Shown here: one piece after another, positions 1 to 8,186 of the stretch
Numbering within the stretch: position 1 is the first letter of the stretch
Layout: each line of letters begins with the position of its first letter
Source: Nocardiopsis sp. CNR-923
GTDB taxonomy: Bacteria; Actinomycetota; Actinomycetes; Streptosporangiales; Streptosporangiaceae
Reading direction: 5' to 3'
DNA length: 64,000 nucleotides
Assembly: GCF_001942255.1 (NCBI RefSeq)
Contig: NZ_MKKC01000069.1
Span: forward strand, 1 to 64,000
The notes under the pieces: generated by a model
Database searches by the model: none
What the model saw: the letters and a program-made list of their open reading frames with translations, nothing else
What the model was told of the DNA's origin: nothing
Position numbers and translations under genes: made by a program

Positions 1-1
1 T

Positions 2-163
2 GACTCCGGACGGTTCGCGTGGGAACTGGCGCGTCCCACCGATCCGGACGTGGCTCCCCGGGAACGGCGACTACTGCGGGCGGTGGGCGAGTCCCTCAAG
101 CGCCGCGCCCAGCTCGACGCGGCACGTACCCCCGAACGTTCGGCAATGGAAAGGGCTGCCTGA
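2..163 (+). CDS. C-terminal end of an integrative-element gene, probably the replication initiator
   Basis: The window starts inside this gene. The frame is open from the edge to a TGA at 161-163, giving a 53-residue tail rich in Arg, Glu and Ala. Its stop shares one base with the next start (TGATG), so it is very probably cotranscribed and translationally coupled with the excisionase and integrase. In pSAM2-like actinomycete integrative elements the gene just before xis and int is the replication initiator (RepSA type). That position is the only basis for the call; the tail itself has no recognisable motif. Confidence 0.45.
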   Translation, partial: DSGRFAWELARPTDPDVAPRERRLLRAVGESLKRRAQLDAARTPERSAMERAA

Positions 164-387
164 TGGCGACCACGAAGACCCGTCCGACCGGCCGTCTGCT
201 GACCGTGGCGCAAGCGGCCGAACGCCTCAACACCTCCGAGCGCTACCCCCGTCGCCTGATCGAGGAACGGCGCATCACCTTCGTCCGTATCGGGCGGCAC
301 GTGCGCATCCCCGAGAACGCGCTCGAAGAGTTCATCACCGCTGGCACCGTCGAACCGGTTCGGCTCCGGATGGGAAGGGCCGCGTGA
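163..387 (+). CDS. xis: excisionase-family DNA-binding protein
   Basis: A 74-residue helix-turn-helix protein of the excisionase (HTH_17/MerR-like) family. The core reads LLTVAQAAERLNTSERYPRR followed by the wing RITFVRIGRHVRIP and an EEFI helix. Such proteins bend attachment-site DNA and steer the integrase towards excision. The ATG at 163 is chosen because it overlaps the upstream stop and because the family normally begins about ten residues before the LLTVAQAAE helix. It lies directly upstream of, and one base overlapping, the integrase, the usual xis-int order of actinomycete elements. Confidence 0.85.
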   Translation: MATTKTRPTGRLLTVAQAAERLNTSERYPRRLIEERRITFVRIGRHVRIPENALEEFITAGTVEPVRLRMGRAA

Positions 388-1541
388 TGGCGGGGGAGAG
401 GAAGCGCGATTTCGGCAACATCCGCAAGCTGGCGTCGGGCCGCTTCCAGGCTCGGTACCGAGTGCCGGACGGGGAGCTTCGCCCGGCTCCGATGACGTTC
501 GCGACCAAGAAGGCGGCGCAACGTTGGCTGACGCTCAAGGAAGCGGAGATCGCCCAAGGCGACTGGTTCAACCCTGAAGCCGGGAAGATCCCCTTCGGTG
601 AGTTCGGGGCCGAGTGGGTGAAGGATCGCGACCTGACCCGCAAGACGCGACGGACCTACGAAGACCTGCTGCGGCTCCACCTGAACCCCACGTTCGGTGA
701 CATGCACCTGAACGAGATCACGACGGCGGACGTTCGCCGGTGGCGGGCCTCACGGCTGCGACGCAAGCGGGGGAGGGGGCAGGTGCCCAAGGCGTACCGT
801 CTGATGCGGGCGGTCCTCAACACCGCCGTGGCGGACAAGCTCCTCCGTGAGAACCCGTGCCAGATCGAGGGCGCGGGCCAGGAGGACACGGAGGAACGCC
901 CGGTCCTGTCGGTGCCCGAGGTCTTCAAGCTGGCCGATGCCATCAAGCCGCGTTACCGCGCACTGGTCCTTCTCGCGACGTTCGGCAACATGCGCTGGGG
1001 CGAACTGGCCGGGCTCCGTCGTCAGTACCTCGACCTGGACAAGCGCACGGTCCGGGTTCGGGAGACGGTGACCGACGTGGGCGGTTTGTACCAGGGCAAG
1101 CCCAAGTCGAAGGCGGGCTACCGGACGGTGTCCCTCCCGGAACTGATCATCGCGGACCTGCGCCATCACATGGAGACCTACGCGGCTCCGGGGCCGAACG
1201 GGTTCGTGTTCGTCGGGGTGCGGGGCAATCAGCTGCGGCGGGGCAACTTCTCGAAGTACTGGGCGGACGCCTGCGACGCGGTGGGTCTGGAGGACGTCCA
1301 CCTTCACGACCTCCGGCATACGGGCAACACCTACGCGGCTGAGGCGGGGGCGTCCCTGCGGGAGCTGATGAAGCGCATGGGCCACTCCAGCTCGAAGGCG
1401 GCGCTGATCTACCTCCACGCACGGGAGGAACGGGAACGGGAGATCGCCGACCGGCTGGGGGAGCGGGCCGCCGAGGAGCTGAGGGCACAGCGCGACGACT
1501 CGGACGACGATGACCCGCCGTTGGCAGGGGCCCGGGTGTGA
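387..1541 (+). CDS. int: tyrosine site-specific recombinase (integrase)
   Basis: A 384-residue phage-type tyrosine integrase. The N-terminal part (about 1-60) resembles an arm-binding domain, 65-160 is the SAM-like core-binding domain (WVKDRDLTRKTRRTYEDLL), and the rest is catalytic. The catalytic residues are visible: Arg in NMRWGELAGLR, the HxxR box in LHDLRHTGNTY, His in MGHSSSKAAL and the nucleophilic Tyr in LIYLHA. The start could be GTG 384 or ATG 387; ATG 387 overlaps the xis stop by one base. The gene ends 115 bp from tRNA-Gly, so the tRNA 3' end is the likely integration target. Confidence 0.93.
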   Translation: MAGERKRDFGNIRKLASGRFQARYRVPDGELRPAPMTFATKKAAQRWLTLKEAEIAQGDWFNPEAGKIPFGEFGAEWVKDRDLTRKTRRTYEDLLRLHLNPTFGDMHLNEITTADVRRWRASRLRRKRGRGQVPKAYRLMRAVLNTAVADKLLRENPCQIEGAGQEDTEERPVLSVPEVFKLADAIKPRYRALVLLATFGNMRWGELAGLRRQYLDLDKRTVRVRETVTDVGGLYQGKPKSKAGYRTVSLPELIIADLRHHMETYAAPGPNGFVFVGVRGNQLRRGNFSKYWADACDAVGLEDVHLHDLRHTGNTYAAEAGASLRELMKRMGHSSSKAALIYLHAREEREREIADRLGERAAEELRAQRDDSDDDDPPLAGARV

Positions 1542-1556
1542 GTCCGCCTCTCGCCC

Positions 1557-1576
1557 GTGTGGCACGTGTGTGGCAC
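1557..1576. repeat. tandem GTGTGGCAC repeats beside the integrase
   Basis: GTGTGGCAC occurs at 1557-1565 and again at 1568-1576, one helical turn apart, between the int stop and the tRNA. Short direct repeats at this place are commonly arm-type integrase binding sites. That role is inferred from position only. Confidence 0.45.
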
Positions 1577-1605
1577 GGCGACCGGGACAGACCCCCATAA
1601 AGCGA

Positions 1606-1646
1606 TTAGGCCAGGTGTTCGGAAAACCCCGAATGACCTGGCCTAA
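1606..1646. other. long perfect inverted repeat between int and tRNA-Gly
   Basis: TTAGGCCAGGT (1606-1616) is repeated inverted as ACCTGGCCTAA (1636-1646). Inside it TTCGG (1618-1622) pairs with CCGAA (1629-1633). The element lies 10 bp from the tRNA 3' end. It could terminate int transcription in both directions, or be part of the attachment-site DNA contacted by integrase or excisionase. There is no T-run, so a simple terminator is less convincing. Confidence 0.5.
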
Positions 1647-1656
1647 CACTGTTCGG

Positions 1657-1727
1657 AGCGGATGACGGGAATCGAACCCGCGTTATCAGCTTGGGAAGCT
1701 GAAGTTCTACCATTGAACTACATCCGC
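1657..1727 (-). tRNA. tRNA-Gly (anticodon CCC)
   Basis: Read on the minus strand the sequence starts with GCGGATG and ends with CATCCGC plus discriminator U, forming a 7-bp acceptor stem. The anticodon stem TCAGC/GCTGA closes the loop TTCCCAA, giving anticodon CCC at 1693-1695. The T arm contains GGTTCGATTCC. The length is 71 nt; the genome continues CC-G at the 3' end, so CCA is not encoded. Its 3' end faces the integrase, as expected for the attachment site of the element to the left. Confidence 0.95.
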
Positions 1728-1867
1728 GTCGTCCGGCCGACGATCCTCATCGGCTGGCAACGAACGCCATCCTAGCCCAACTTCGGGTCGCGTGGGCAAC
1801 TCGCCTTCGCCCTGGGCCGCCGACCGACTCGCTCCCGTGGTGTTCTCGCAGGCGGTAGGTTCGGAGC

Positions 1868-2458
1868 GTGCTGCTCTCCGATCGCGATATCAGGTCCGAA
1901 ATCGACGCCGGGCGAATCAGGATCGACCCCTTCGACCCCGGCCTCGTCCAACCGTCGAGCATCGACGTCCGGCTGGACCGGTACTTCCGGGTGTTCGAGA
2001 ACCACAAGTACCCGCACATCGACCCCTCGGTCGAGCAGCCGGACCTCACCCGGCTGGTCGAGACCGACGGCGACGAGGCCTTCGTCCTGCACCCCGGTGA
2101 GTTCGTGCTGGCGTCCACCTACGAGGTCGTCTCCCTTCCCGACGACATCGCGAGCCGCCTGGAGGGCAAGAGCTCCCTCGGCCGTCTCGGACTGCTGACC
2201 CATTCCACGGCCGGGTTCATCGACCCCGGGTTCTCCGGGCACGTCACCCTGGAGCTGTCCAATGTGGCGACCCTGCCGATCAAGCTCTACCCGGGTATGA
2301 AGATCGGTCAGCTGTGCATGTTCCGCCTCTCGTCCGCGGCCGAACACCCCTACGGCTCCGCCCGGTACGGCTCCCGTTACCAGGGGCAGCGCGGTCCGAC
2401 GCCTTCGCGCTCGCACCAGAACTTCATGCGCACGCTGATCCCCGCGGAATCCGACTGA
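1868..2458 (+). CDS. dcd: dCTP deaminase
   Basis: A 196-residue trimeric deoxynucleotide deaminase of the Dcd/dUTPase fold. It converts dCTP to dUTP; actinobacterial members such as the Mycobacterium enzyme also hydrolyse the product to dUMP. The diagnostic segments are visible: PSSIDVRLD near residue 26, [20 protein letters not shown] with the nucleotide-binding Arg and Ser, [16 protein letters not shown] with the catalytic Glu, and the C-terminal [15 protein letters not shown] lid. Length matches the family. The GTG at 1868 gives the canonical N-terminus MLLSDRDIR. It stands alone, divergent from the tRNA. Confidence 0.95.
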   Translation: MLLSDRDIRSEIDAGRIRIDPFDPGLVQPSSIDVRLDRYFRVFENHKYPHIDPSVEQPDLTRLVETDGDEAFVLHPGEFVLASTYEVVSLPDDIASRLEGKSSLGRLGLLTHSTAGFIDPGFSGHVTLELSNVATLPIKLYPGMKIGQLCMFRLSSAAEHPYGSARYGSRYQGQRGPTPSRSHQNFMRTLIPAESD

Positions 2459-2867
2459 CCGGAAGCGGCCACCCGGTCCGCTCGTTCCGAAGCTATGGTC
2501 AAAGTTGGACACGTTCCGTGGACGCGCAAATCCAACCGGTTGATGTGGCTTGAATCACGATATGGTACCCAGTGGTGTAGATCACAACCGGGTCCTTCGT
2601 GTTGCCGGCATCCACCGCTAAAGGTCGACGGACCACTTTCATCCCGGTTAAACCTGTTATCTTCTAGTGACCTTCCCACTGAACCGCCGGTGTGCATGTC
2701 GGTAAGGTGGCGCCCCGACGTGACACCAGGTGGCGGTCCCGCCCCGGTCCTCGGGGTGCGCACGCGGGGGCACTGCGCCGATCAGCCGCCTGAGACGACC
2801 GCGGGTGGCGAAGGGACAGCGAAAGTCCTGTCGGTCCTCGCGGCGGGACAGCCCCACAGAGGAGAAC
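2459..2867. other. intergenic region and leader of the betaine transporter
   Basis: No convincing gene lies here. 2500-2670 is comparatively AT-rich and holds possible promoter elements, for example TTGATG upstream of TATGGT. The following GC-rich leader folds into CCCCG-GTCCT-CGGGG around 2742-2756. Close to the start codon CTGTC (2828-2832) can pair either with GACAG at 2815-2819 or with GACAG at 2847-2851, just before the ribosome binding site. I compared the leader from memory with the ydaO-type c-di-AMP and glycine riboswitches and saw no match. Confidence 0.4.
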
Positions 2868-3887
2868 GTGTCAGCAGTACGCGCAGACAACCTGTACAAG
2901 GTGTTCGGCAGACAGTCGGGAGCAGCGGTCAAGCGGCTCTCCGACGGCAGCCACCGTGACACCATCGCCGACCTCGACGTGACCGCGGCCGTCATCGACG
3001 TGTCGTTCGAGGTCAAACCCGGCGAGATCTTCGTCGTCATGGGTCTGTCGGGATCGGGGAAGTCCACCCTCATCCGCATGCTCAACGGCCTCCTGGAGCC
3101 CACGGCGGGCACGGTCGAGGTCGACGGCGTCGACATCTCCGCCCTTCGCAAGAAGGACCTGCTCAGGCTGCGCGGTGAGAAGATCAGCATGGTCTTCCAG
3201 CACTTCGCCCTGCTCCCGCACCGCACGGTGTGCGAGAACGCCGCCTACGGACTCGAACTGCGCGGCGTGCCCAGCGCCGAGCGCGAGCGCAAGGCACGCC
3301 AGACCCTCGAACTCGTCGGCCTCGGCGGCTGGGAGGACAAGCTTCCGCACCAGCTCTCCGGCGGTATGCAGCAGCGCGTCGGCCTGGCCCGCGCGCTGGC
3401 CGCCGACACCGACATCATCCTCATGGACGAGGCGTTCAGCGCCCTGGATCCGCTGATCCGCCGCGACATGCAGACCCAGCTGCTCGAACTGCAGGAGACC
3501 CTGGGCAAGACGATCGTCTTCATCACGCACGACCTCAACGAGGCCATGCGCATCGGCGACCGCATCTGCGTCCTGCGCGACGGCCGCGTCGCCCAGATCG
3601 GGACCGCCCAGGAGATCCTCAGCGCCCCGGCCAACGACTACGTCGAGCGCTTCATCGAGGACGTCGACCGGACCCGCGTGCTCACCGCCGCCTCCGCGCT
3701 GGAGCCAGACGTCATGGCCGACCCCGCGGCGCCGCTGGTGGGAGAGGACACCCCCATCGCCGACCTCTATCCGAGCCTGGTGGAGGCCGACCGCATCCGG
3801 GTGGTCGCCGACGACGGACGGGAGATCGGAAGCGTGTGCCGTGACTCCGTGCTCGCCGCCCTCACGGCAGGGAAGGAGAACGTGTGA
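2868..3887 (+). CDS. proV: glycine betaine/proline ABC transporter, ATP-binding protein
   Basis: A 339-residue ATPase of the osmoprotectant (OpuA/ProU) type. Walker A GLSGSGKST is at about residues 59-67, the Q-loop in MVFQHFALLPHRTV, signature LSGGMQQRV near 163, Walker B ILMDEAFSALD with Asp187-Glu188 and the switch His in FITHDL near 221. A tail of about 70 residues follows the ATPase where ProV usually has tandem CBS domains; only a short, weakly CBS-like remnant is left. The GTG at 2868 has GGAG seven bases upstream and the usual N-terminus; longer in-frame starts lack this. It overlaps the permease by four bases (GTGA). Confidence 0.93.
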   Translation: MSAVRADNLYKVFGRQSGAAVKRLSDGSHRDTIADLDVTAAVIDVSFEVKPGEIFVVMGLSGSGKSTLIRMLNGLLEPTAGTVEVDGVDISALRKKDLLRLRGEKISMVFQHFALLPHRTVCENAAYGLELRGVPSAERERKARQTLELVGLGGWEDKLPHQLSGGMQQRVGLARALAADTDIILMDEAFSALDPLIRRDMQTQLLELQETLGKTIVFITHDLNEAMRIGDRICVLRDGRVAQIGTAQEILSAPANDYVERFIEDVDRTRVLTAASALEPDVMADPAAPLVGEDTPIADLYPSLVEADRIRVVADDGREIGSVCRDSVLAALTAGKENV

Positions 3888-5119
3888 CCCCCGTCGACTT
3901 TCCGCCGTCCCTGCCCCTCGGCATCGGCTTCGAGGCCCTCAACCAGTGGCTCAGGACCCGCTTCGGCGTGGTCTTCGACGTCATCGGGGATTTCGTCAGC
4001 TGGGCCGTGGACACGCTCTCGGGCTTCTTCGTCTCCCCCGCCGCCGGTCAACTGGCCTTCATCGCCGCCGTCATCATCGCGGTCCCGCTGCTCCGGACCC
4101 GCCGTGTTGCGCTGATGGCCGTGATCGGCGCGGTCTCGGTGCTGTACATCCTGCACGCCCAGTTCGCCGTCGGCGACCTGTTCATCAATGACGTCCTCCC
4201 GCCCGGCCCGGTCCTCTGGCTGATCGACGTCACCGGTGAGTACGCCGACGGCTACTTCGTCGTCTCCCTGCTCTTCCTGATCGCCGTCACGGTGCTCGGG
4301 ACGCTGGACAGGGCCACGCGACCGCGCACCGGCATCGTGGCGGGCGGCTGGGCCGCGGCCGTGGCGCTGGGCTGGTTCCTCCTGCCGATCGCGGTGACGG
4401 ATTCGCGCGCGGTCCTGATGATCCTGCTGCTCAGCCTGCTCGCGCTCTCCGTGGCCGGCTGGAAGATGGGGCTGTTCGCGCTGGTGGCGCTCTCCCTGGT
4501 GGCCTCCGTCGGCCAGTGGATCAACGCCATGGACACCCTCGGCCTGGTCCTGGTGGCCAGTCTCATCGCCGTGGTGATCGCGCTCCCGATCGGCGTCCTG
4601 TCCGCGTACAACGACACGGTCAGCAAGATCGTCAAACCGGTCCTCGACCTGATGCAGACGATGCCCCCCTTCGTCTACCTCATCCCGGCGATCTTCTTCT
4701 TCTCGATCGGCTCCGTCCCCGGAGTGGTCGCGACCGTCGTCTTCGCCATGCCGCCGGGCGTGCGCCTCACGGAACTGGGCATTCGTCAGGTCGACAGGGA
4801 GCTGGTGGAGGCCGGTGAGGCGTTCGGCGCGCCCGGCCGCAAGATCCTGACCGGGATCCAGTTCCCCCTCGCCCTTCCCACGATCATGGCCGGCGTCAAC
4901 CAGGTCATCATGCTCAGCCTCTCCATGGTCGTCATCGCGGGCATGGTCGGCGCGGGTGGCCTCGGCAACCAGGTCTACCAGGGCATCTCCCGCGGCGACG
5001 GCGCTCTGGGATTCGAGGCCGGTGTGGCCGTGGTCGTCCTGGCGATCTTCCTCGACCGCCTGACCGCCGCGATCACGCACAACACCCCGCAGGCGCGCGC
5101 CCAGAGCGCGCGTTCGTGA
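3884..5119 (+). CDS. proW: glycine betaine/proline ABC transporter, permease
   Basis: A 411-residue integral membrane permease of the ProW/OpuAB family. The first 200 residues hold several extra hydrophobic segments; the C-terminal 200 form the BPD_transp_1 core with LDLMQTMPPFVYLIPAI and the coupling helix GEAFGAPGRKILTGIQFPLA that docks on the ATPase. It starts at GTG 3884 overlapping the ATPase stop, so the two subunits are translationally coupled. The binding protein follows 34 bp downstream. The set forms a complete importer for compatible solutes under osmotic stress; the exact substrate within the betaine group is inferred from family. Confidence 0.92.
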   Translation: MTPVDFPPSLPLGIGFEALNQWLRTRFGVVFDVIGDFVSWAVDTLSGFFVSPAAGQLAFIAAVIIAVPLLRTRRVALMAVIGAVSVLYILHAQFAVGDLFINDVLPPGPVLWLIDVTGEYADGYFVVSLLFLIAVTVLGTLDRATRPRTGIVAGGWAAAVALGWFLLPIAVTDSRAVLMILLLSLLALSVAGWKMGLFALVALSLVASVGQWINAMDTLGLVLVASLIAVVIALPIGVLSAYNDTVSKIVKPVLDLMQTMPPFVYLIPAIFFFSIGSVPGVVATVVFAMPPGVRLTELGIRQVDRELVEAGEAFGAPGRKILTGIQFPLALPTIMAGVNQVIMLSLSMVVIAGMVGAGGLGNQVYQGISRGDGALGFEAGVAVVVLAIFLDRLTAAITHNTPQARAQSARS

Positions 5120-5153
5120 GGGACCGACGAGAAGTAACGAGGGAAGGAAGAGT

Positions 5154-6083
5154 ATGAACGCGCGTCTGGCATCGCTCACGGCCCTGGGCCTGGGCAGCGC
5201 ACTCCTGCTGACCGCCTGCGGCGGTGGCGGCGAGGATCTGACCGGCGACTCGGGAGCTGGGGACGAGGGCTCGGGCGGCGGTGAGATCAACATCGCCCTC
5301 ATCCCGTGGGAGGAGGACATCGCGGCCACGAACATGTGGCAGGTCCTCCTGGAGGAGAAGGGCTACGAGGTCACGGTTACCGAGATCGACGTCGCCCCCA
5401 TGTACCAGGGCACCGCGGACGGTGACATCGACCTGTTCCTCGACACGTGGCTTCCGGTGACCCACGCCGACTACTGGGAGGACTACGGCGACCAGTTGGA
5501 GGATCTGGGCTCCTGGTACGACAACGCCCGTCTGACGCTCACCGTCCCCGCGTACATGGAGGACGTCAACAGCATCGAGGACCTGCCCGGCGTCGCCGAG
5601 GAGCTCGGCGACCGGATCGTCGGCATCGAGTCCGGTTCCGGTCTGGTGCGCGTCACCAGGGAGGAGGCGATGCCGGGCTACGGTCTGGACGACTTCGAAC
5701 TGGTCGAGTCCTCCACGTCCGCGATGCTGGCCGAGCTGGACTCCGCCTACCAGGAGGAGGAGCCGATCGTCGTCACGCTGTGGCGTCCGCACATCGCCTA
5801 CGCGCAGTACGACCTCAAGGACCTGGAGGACCCCCAGGGCCTGATGGGCGATGCGGAGAGCATCCACGCGGTCGGCCGTCAGGGCTTCGCCGAGGACTTC
5901 CCCGAGGTGGCCGCCTGGATCGAGGCCTTCGACCTGTCCGACGAGGAGCTCGGCGACCTGGAGGCCCTGACCCTCGACGAGTACGAGGACGATCCGCAGG
6001 AGGGGGCGCGCGTCTGGCTCTCCGAGAACCCTGAGTTCCTGGAGCGCACCCTGGGCGACGACGCGGAGGGCGTGGAGTTCTAG
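5154..6083 (+). CDS. proX: glycine betaine/proline ABC transporter, substrate-binding lipoprotein
   Basis: A 309-residue extracytoplasmic OpuAC-type binding protein. The N-terminus MNARLASLTALGLGSALLL leads to lipobox LTAC with the lipidated Cys at 22. The mature part shows the expected fold: IALIPWEEDIAATNMWQVLL, the DLFLDTWLPVTHADYW segment with Trp residues that typically box the quaternary ammonium group, and VVTLWRPHIAY. A clear ribosome binding site (GGAAGGAAG) precedes ATG 5154. Last gene of the proVWX-type operon; a strong hairpin terminator follows. Confidence 0.93.
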   Translation: MNARLASLTALGLGSALLLTACGGGGEDLTGDSGAGDEGSGGGEINIALIPWEEDIAATNMWQVLLEEKGYEVTVTEIDVAPMYQGTADGDIDLFLDTWLPVTHADYWEDYGDQLEDLGSWYDNARLTLTVPAYMEDVNSIEDLPGVAEELGDRIVGIESGSGLVRVTREEAMPGYGLDDFELVESSTSAMLAELDSAYQEEEPIVVTLWRPHIAYAQYDLKDLEDPQGLMGDAESIHAVGRQGFAEDFPEVAAWIEAFDLSDEELGDLEALTLDEYEDDPQEGARVWLSENPEFLERTLGDDAEGVEF

Positions 6084-6135
6084 CCCCCGCGCGGACGGGG
6101 CCGCGGTGACACGCGGACGCGGCCGTGGCGCCGAC

Positions 6136-6183
6136 GAACGGGCCGTCTCCCTACCGGTGTGTTCCGGGGGAGACGGCCCGTTC
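6136..6183. terminator. bidirectional terminator between proX and the rhomboid gene
   Basis: GAACGGGCCGTCTCCC (6136-6151) pairs perfectly with GGGAGACGGCCCGTTC (6168-6183), a 16-bp stem with a 16-nt loop. It sits between two convergent genes and can serve both. Confidence 0.85.
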
Positions 6184-6203
6184 ACGTGTGTCGTGTTCCG
6201 GGG

Positions 6204-6818
6204 TCAGGGAGCGTAGTAGCCGCCCTGTGAGCCGGGCCTCCACTGCTGGCTCTGGTTCTGGCGCTCCCGCCGGGGGAGCAGGTAGGCGGACAGCAGGCCG
6301 CCGACGAACCCGAACAGGTGCGCCTGCCACGAGACGCCGGGGTGCTGGGGCAGGACCCCCCAGATCATCGTGCCGTAGAAGAGGACCACGCAGATCATGA
6401 TCACGATGTCGATGGTTCTGCGCTCGATCAGGCCGCGAAGCACCGTGTAGCCGAAGTAGCCGAAGACGAGCCCGCTGGCGCCGACGGTGAGGGTGAGGGG
6501 CGAGCTGAACAACCAGACGCCGAGGCCGCTCACCAGGGCCACGATCAGGGTGGTCAGAAGGAACCGGCCGAGCCCGCTGAAGGCGACCAGGGATCCCAGG
6601 ACAAGGAACGGTAGTGAGTTACCGATGATGTGCTGGAGGTTGCCGTGCATGAACGGTGCCGTGAGCACGGTCCAGGGATCGGAGAAGGTCCAGGCGCGCA
6701 GCCCGAACTCCTGGTCGAGGCCTCCGTCGAACAGCACGCTGTCGAGGATCTCGAAGACCCACATGGCCGCGAGCATCCCCGCTACGGTCAGGATGGCGGT
6801 GATTCTGGACTGCTTCAC
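6204..6818 (-). CDS. rhomboid-family intramembrane serine protease
   Basis: A 204-residue membrane protein with six predicted transmembrane segments, the minimal rhomboid core. The catalytic dyad is visible: Ser115 in VGASGLVFG and His167 in QAHLFGFVGG; HxxxN (His63, Asn67) in the HGNLQHIIGN segment supplies the oxyanion helper residues. The C-terminal tail after residue 182 is polar, Gln- and Gly-rich. Rhomboids cut transmembrane helices of client proteins; the client here is unknown. It is a single gene, convergent with the betaine operon. Confidence 0.92.
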   Translation of the reverse strand: MKQSRITAILTVAGMLAAMWVFEILDSVLFDGGLDQEFGLRAWTFSDPWTVLTAPFMHGNLQHIIGNSLPFLVLGSLVAFSGLGRFLLTTLIVALVSGLGVWLFSSPLTLTVGASGLVFGYFGYTVLRGLIERRTIDIVIMICVVLFYGTMIWGVLPQHPGVSWQAHLFGFVGGLLSAYLLPRRERQNQSQQWRPGSQGGYYAP

Positions 6819-7037
6819 CCCATCGAGGGTAGATCACACGACCTTGCGGCGGTATGTCCCAGTGGCGTGTGGTGCCGCATGGTCGGGAGTGATCGGGGCA
6901 CACCGCCCGTGCCCGGCACAGCGCACGGCCCGCCTCGCGAAGGCCCTGCCGCTCGGACCTCCCGGCGGTGCGCCGCGAGCGCGCACGCGACCCCGGCGCC
7001 GATCTGCGCCCCTCGGACGCGGTCGAGCGGACCCCGC

Positions 7038-7511
7038 TCAGGAGGTCAGGGAGCGCTCCCGGGGCGGGATTCCGGCCACGGCCATGAAGGACTCGACCTT
7101 GGCGGGTCTGGTCATCCCGGTCAGCGGGAGGTGTGTGCGGGCGGTCCGGCGGCTGCGCAGGGAGGGGAAGCGCTTGGGCCGACCGGAGGCGTCGTACAGG
7201 GCGAGGGATCGGATGCGCCCGGGGAGCACGTGATAGGAGCCGATGTCCCGGAAGGGGACGCTGACGGCGTAGCGGCCGCGCGTGTAGCGGAACTCGTCGT
7301 CGGAGACCTCCAGGACCGGCGGCGTGATCCGGTGCCCGTGGACCGTGAGGGCGGTCCCCATGAGTGCGAGCAGGATACCGAGGGTGATGGCGGCCCAGTG
7401 GCCGGGTTCGATGGCCACGGCGGCGACGGCCAGCGCCAGGAGGAGGTAACCGGCCGACAACTCCACGTGCTTGCGGCCTGCGGGGCAGACCATGCGGACT
7501 GTATCGGACAC
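7038..7511 (-). CDS. small membrane protein with PH-like C-terminal domain, unknown function
   Basis: A 157-residue protein with two adjacent hydrophobic segments (LSAGYLLLALAVAAVAI and AAITLGILLALMGTAL) followed by a beta-rich domain (PPVLEVSDDEFRYTRGRYAVSVPFRDIGSYHV). This is the layout of bacterial PH-domain membrane proteins. The GTG at 7511 is preferred because GAGAGG lies 8 nt upstream; the longer frame back to 7667 has a lysine-rich AT-coded start and no ribosome binding site. No operon partner is visible and the function is unknown. Confidence 0.7.
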   Translation of the reverse strand: MSDTVRMVCPAGRKHVELSAGYLLLALAVAAVAIEPGHWAAITLGILLALMGTALTVHGHRITPPVLEVSDDEFRYTRGRYAVSVPFRDIGSYHVLPGRIRSLALYDASGRPKRFPSLRSRRTARTHLPLTGMTRPAKVESFMAVAGIPPRERSLTS

Positions 7512-8186
7512 GGCAGATGCCTCTCTCGGTGGGTGCTGCGCGGGGGTGACGGCGGTCGCCGATCGCAGCCTATCGGCTTCCCGGACGTGCGGTCTGCGGT
7601 TTCGGACACCCCTGCTTCCCCGACGGTCTCGGGGGATCTTTGATGGTTGGTGTTTTTTGTTCTTCATGTCTCGTTGGACTAATATTCATGGGATCATCGG
7701 ATGAGTAAAGCCCCGTGTCCGCCGCCCCGCGAGGGATGTGCGCTGGGGTTCGCGGCGGAAAGTTCGGGCGTTACGCGAGTAGTTTGACGTCCTATGTCCG
7801 ATTTGATGCGCGGAACGCCCCGTGGTGACCACGGGAATAAACACTGTTGACCTCGCGTCCGCTTCCGCCGTTCGTGCCCGTTGGGCATCAAGCACTTTTC
7901 GGTGTGTCCGAATCCAACTTCGCTGAGTAACCGGGCTCGCATGGGCTCTATGCTGCGGAAACGCTGAGTAGTGCGAAGTGTCGCGTCCGTGTCGGGGTCA
8001 TGTGTCGGACACTCCGGGCAATGGCCGCGAACGGGTTGCGGATGGGTCACGAATCCATCAGTGGGGCTATACAGACATTTCGCCTAATGGTCTTCTAATC
8101 GACTAATCGCCTAACTTCGGCGGGGTATGCGTCACACGATCGGACGCTGTGTGTTCGGCTCGTATTAGCGATCAAGGGTGTAACTG
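7512..8186. other. long AT-richer intergenic region upstream of the dipeptide transporter
   Basis: I see no protein-coding gene here. TCCCCGA (7617-7623) pairs with TCGGGGA at 7629-7636, followed by a T-rich stretch (TGTTTTTTG near 7651), a possible terminator for plus-strand transcripts. 8060-8140 contains a TATACA box and a cluster of CTAAT/CCTAA words (CGCCTAATG, CTAATCGACTAATCG, CGCCTAAC) that may be regulator half-sites for the downstream operon. Confidence 0.4.

Noticed and set aside
19..387. Longer 122-residue start for the excisionase
   Set aside because: The extra 48 residues are low-complexity shadow sequence of the upstream gene read in another frame; the ATG at 163 overlaps the upstream stop and gives a normal excisionase.
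2459..2867. c-di-AMP (ydaO) or glycine riboswitch before the betaine transporter
   Set aside because: None of the conserved blocks of these RNAs as I know them could be recognised; only simple hairpins are present.
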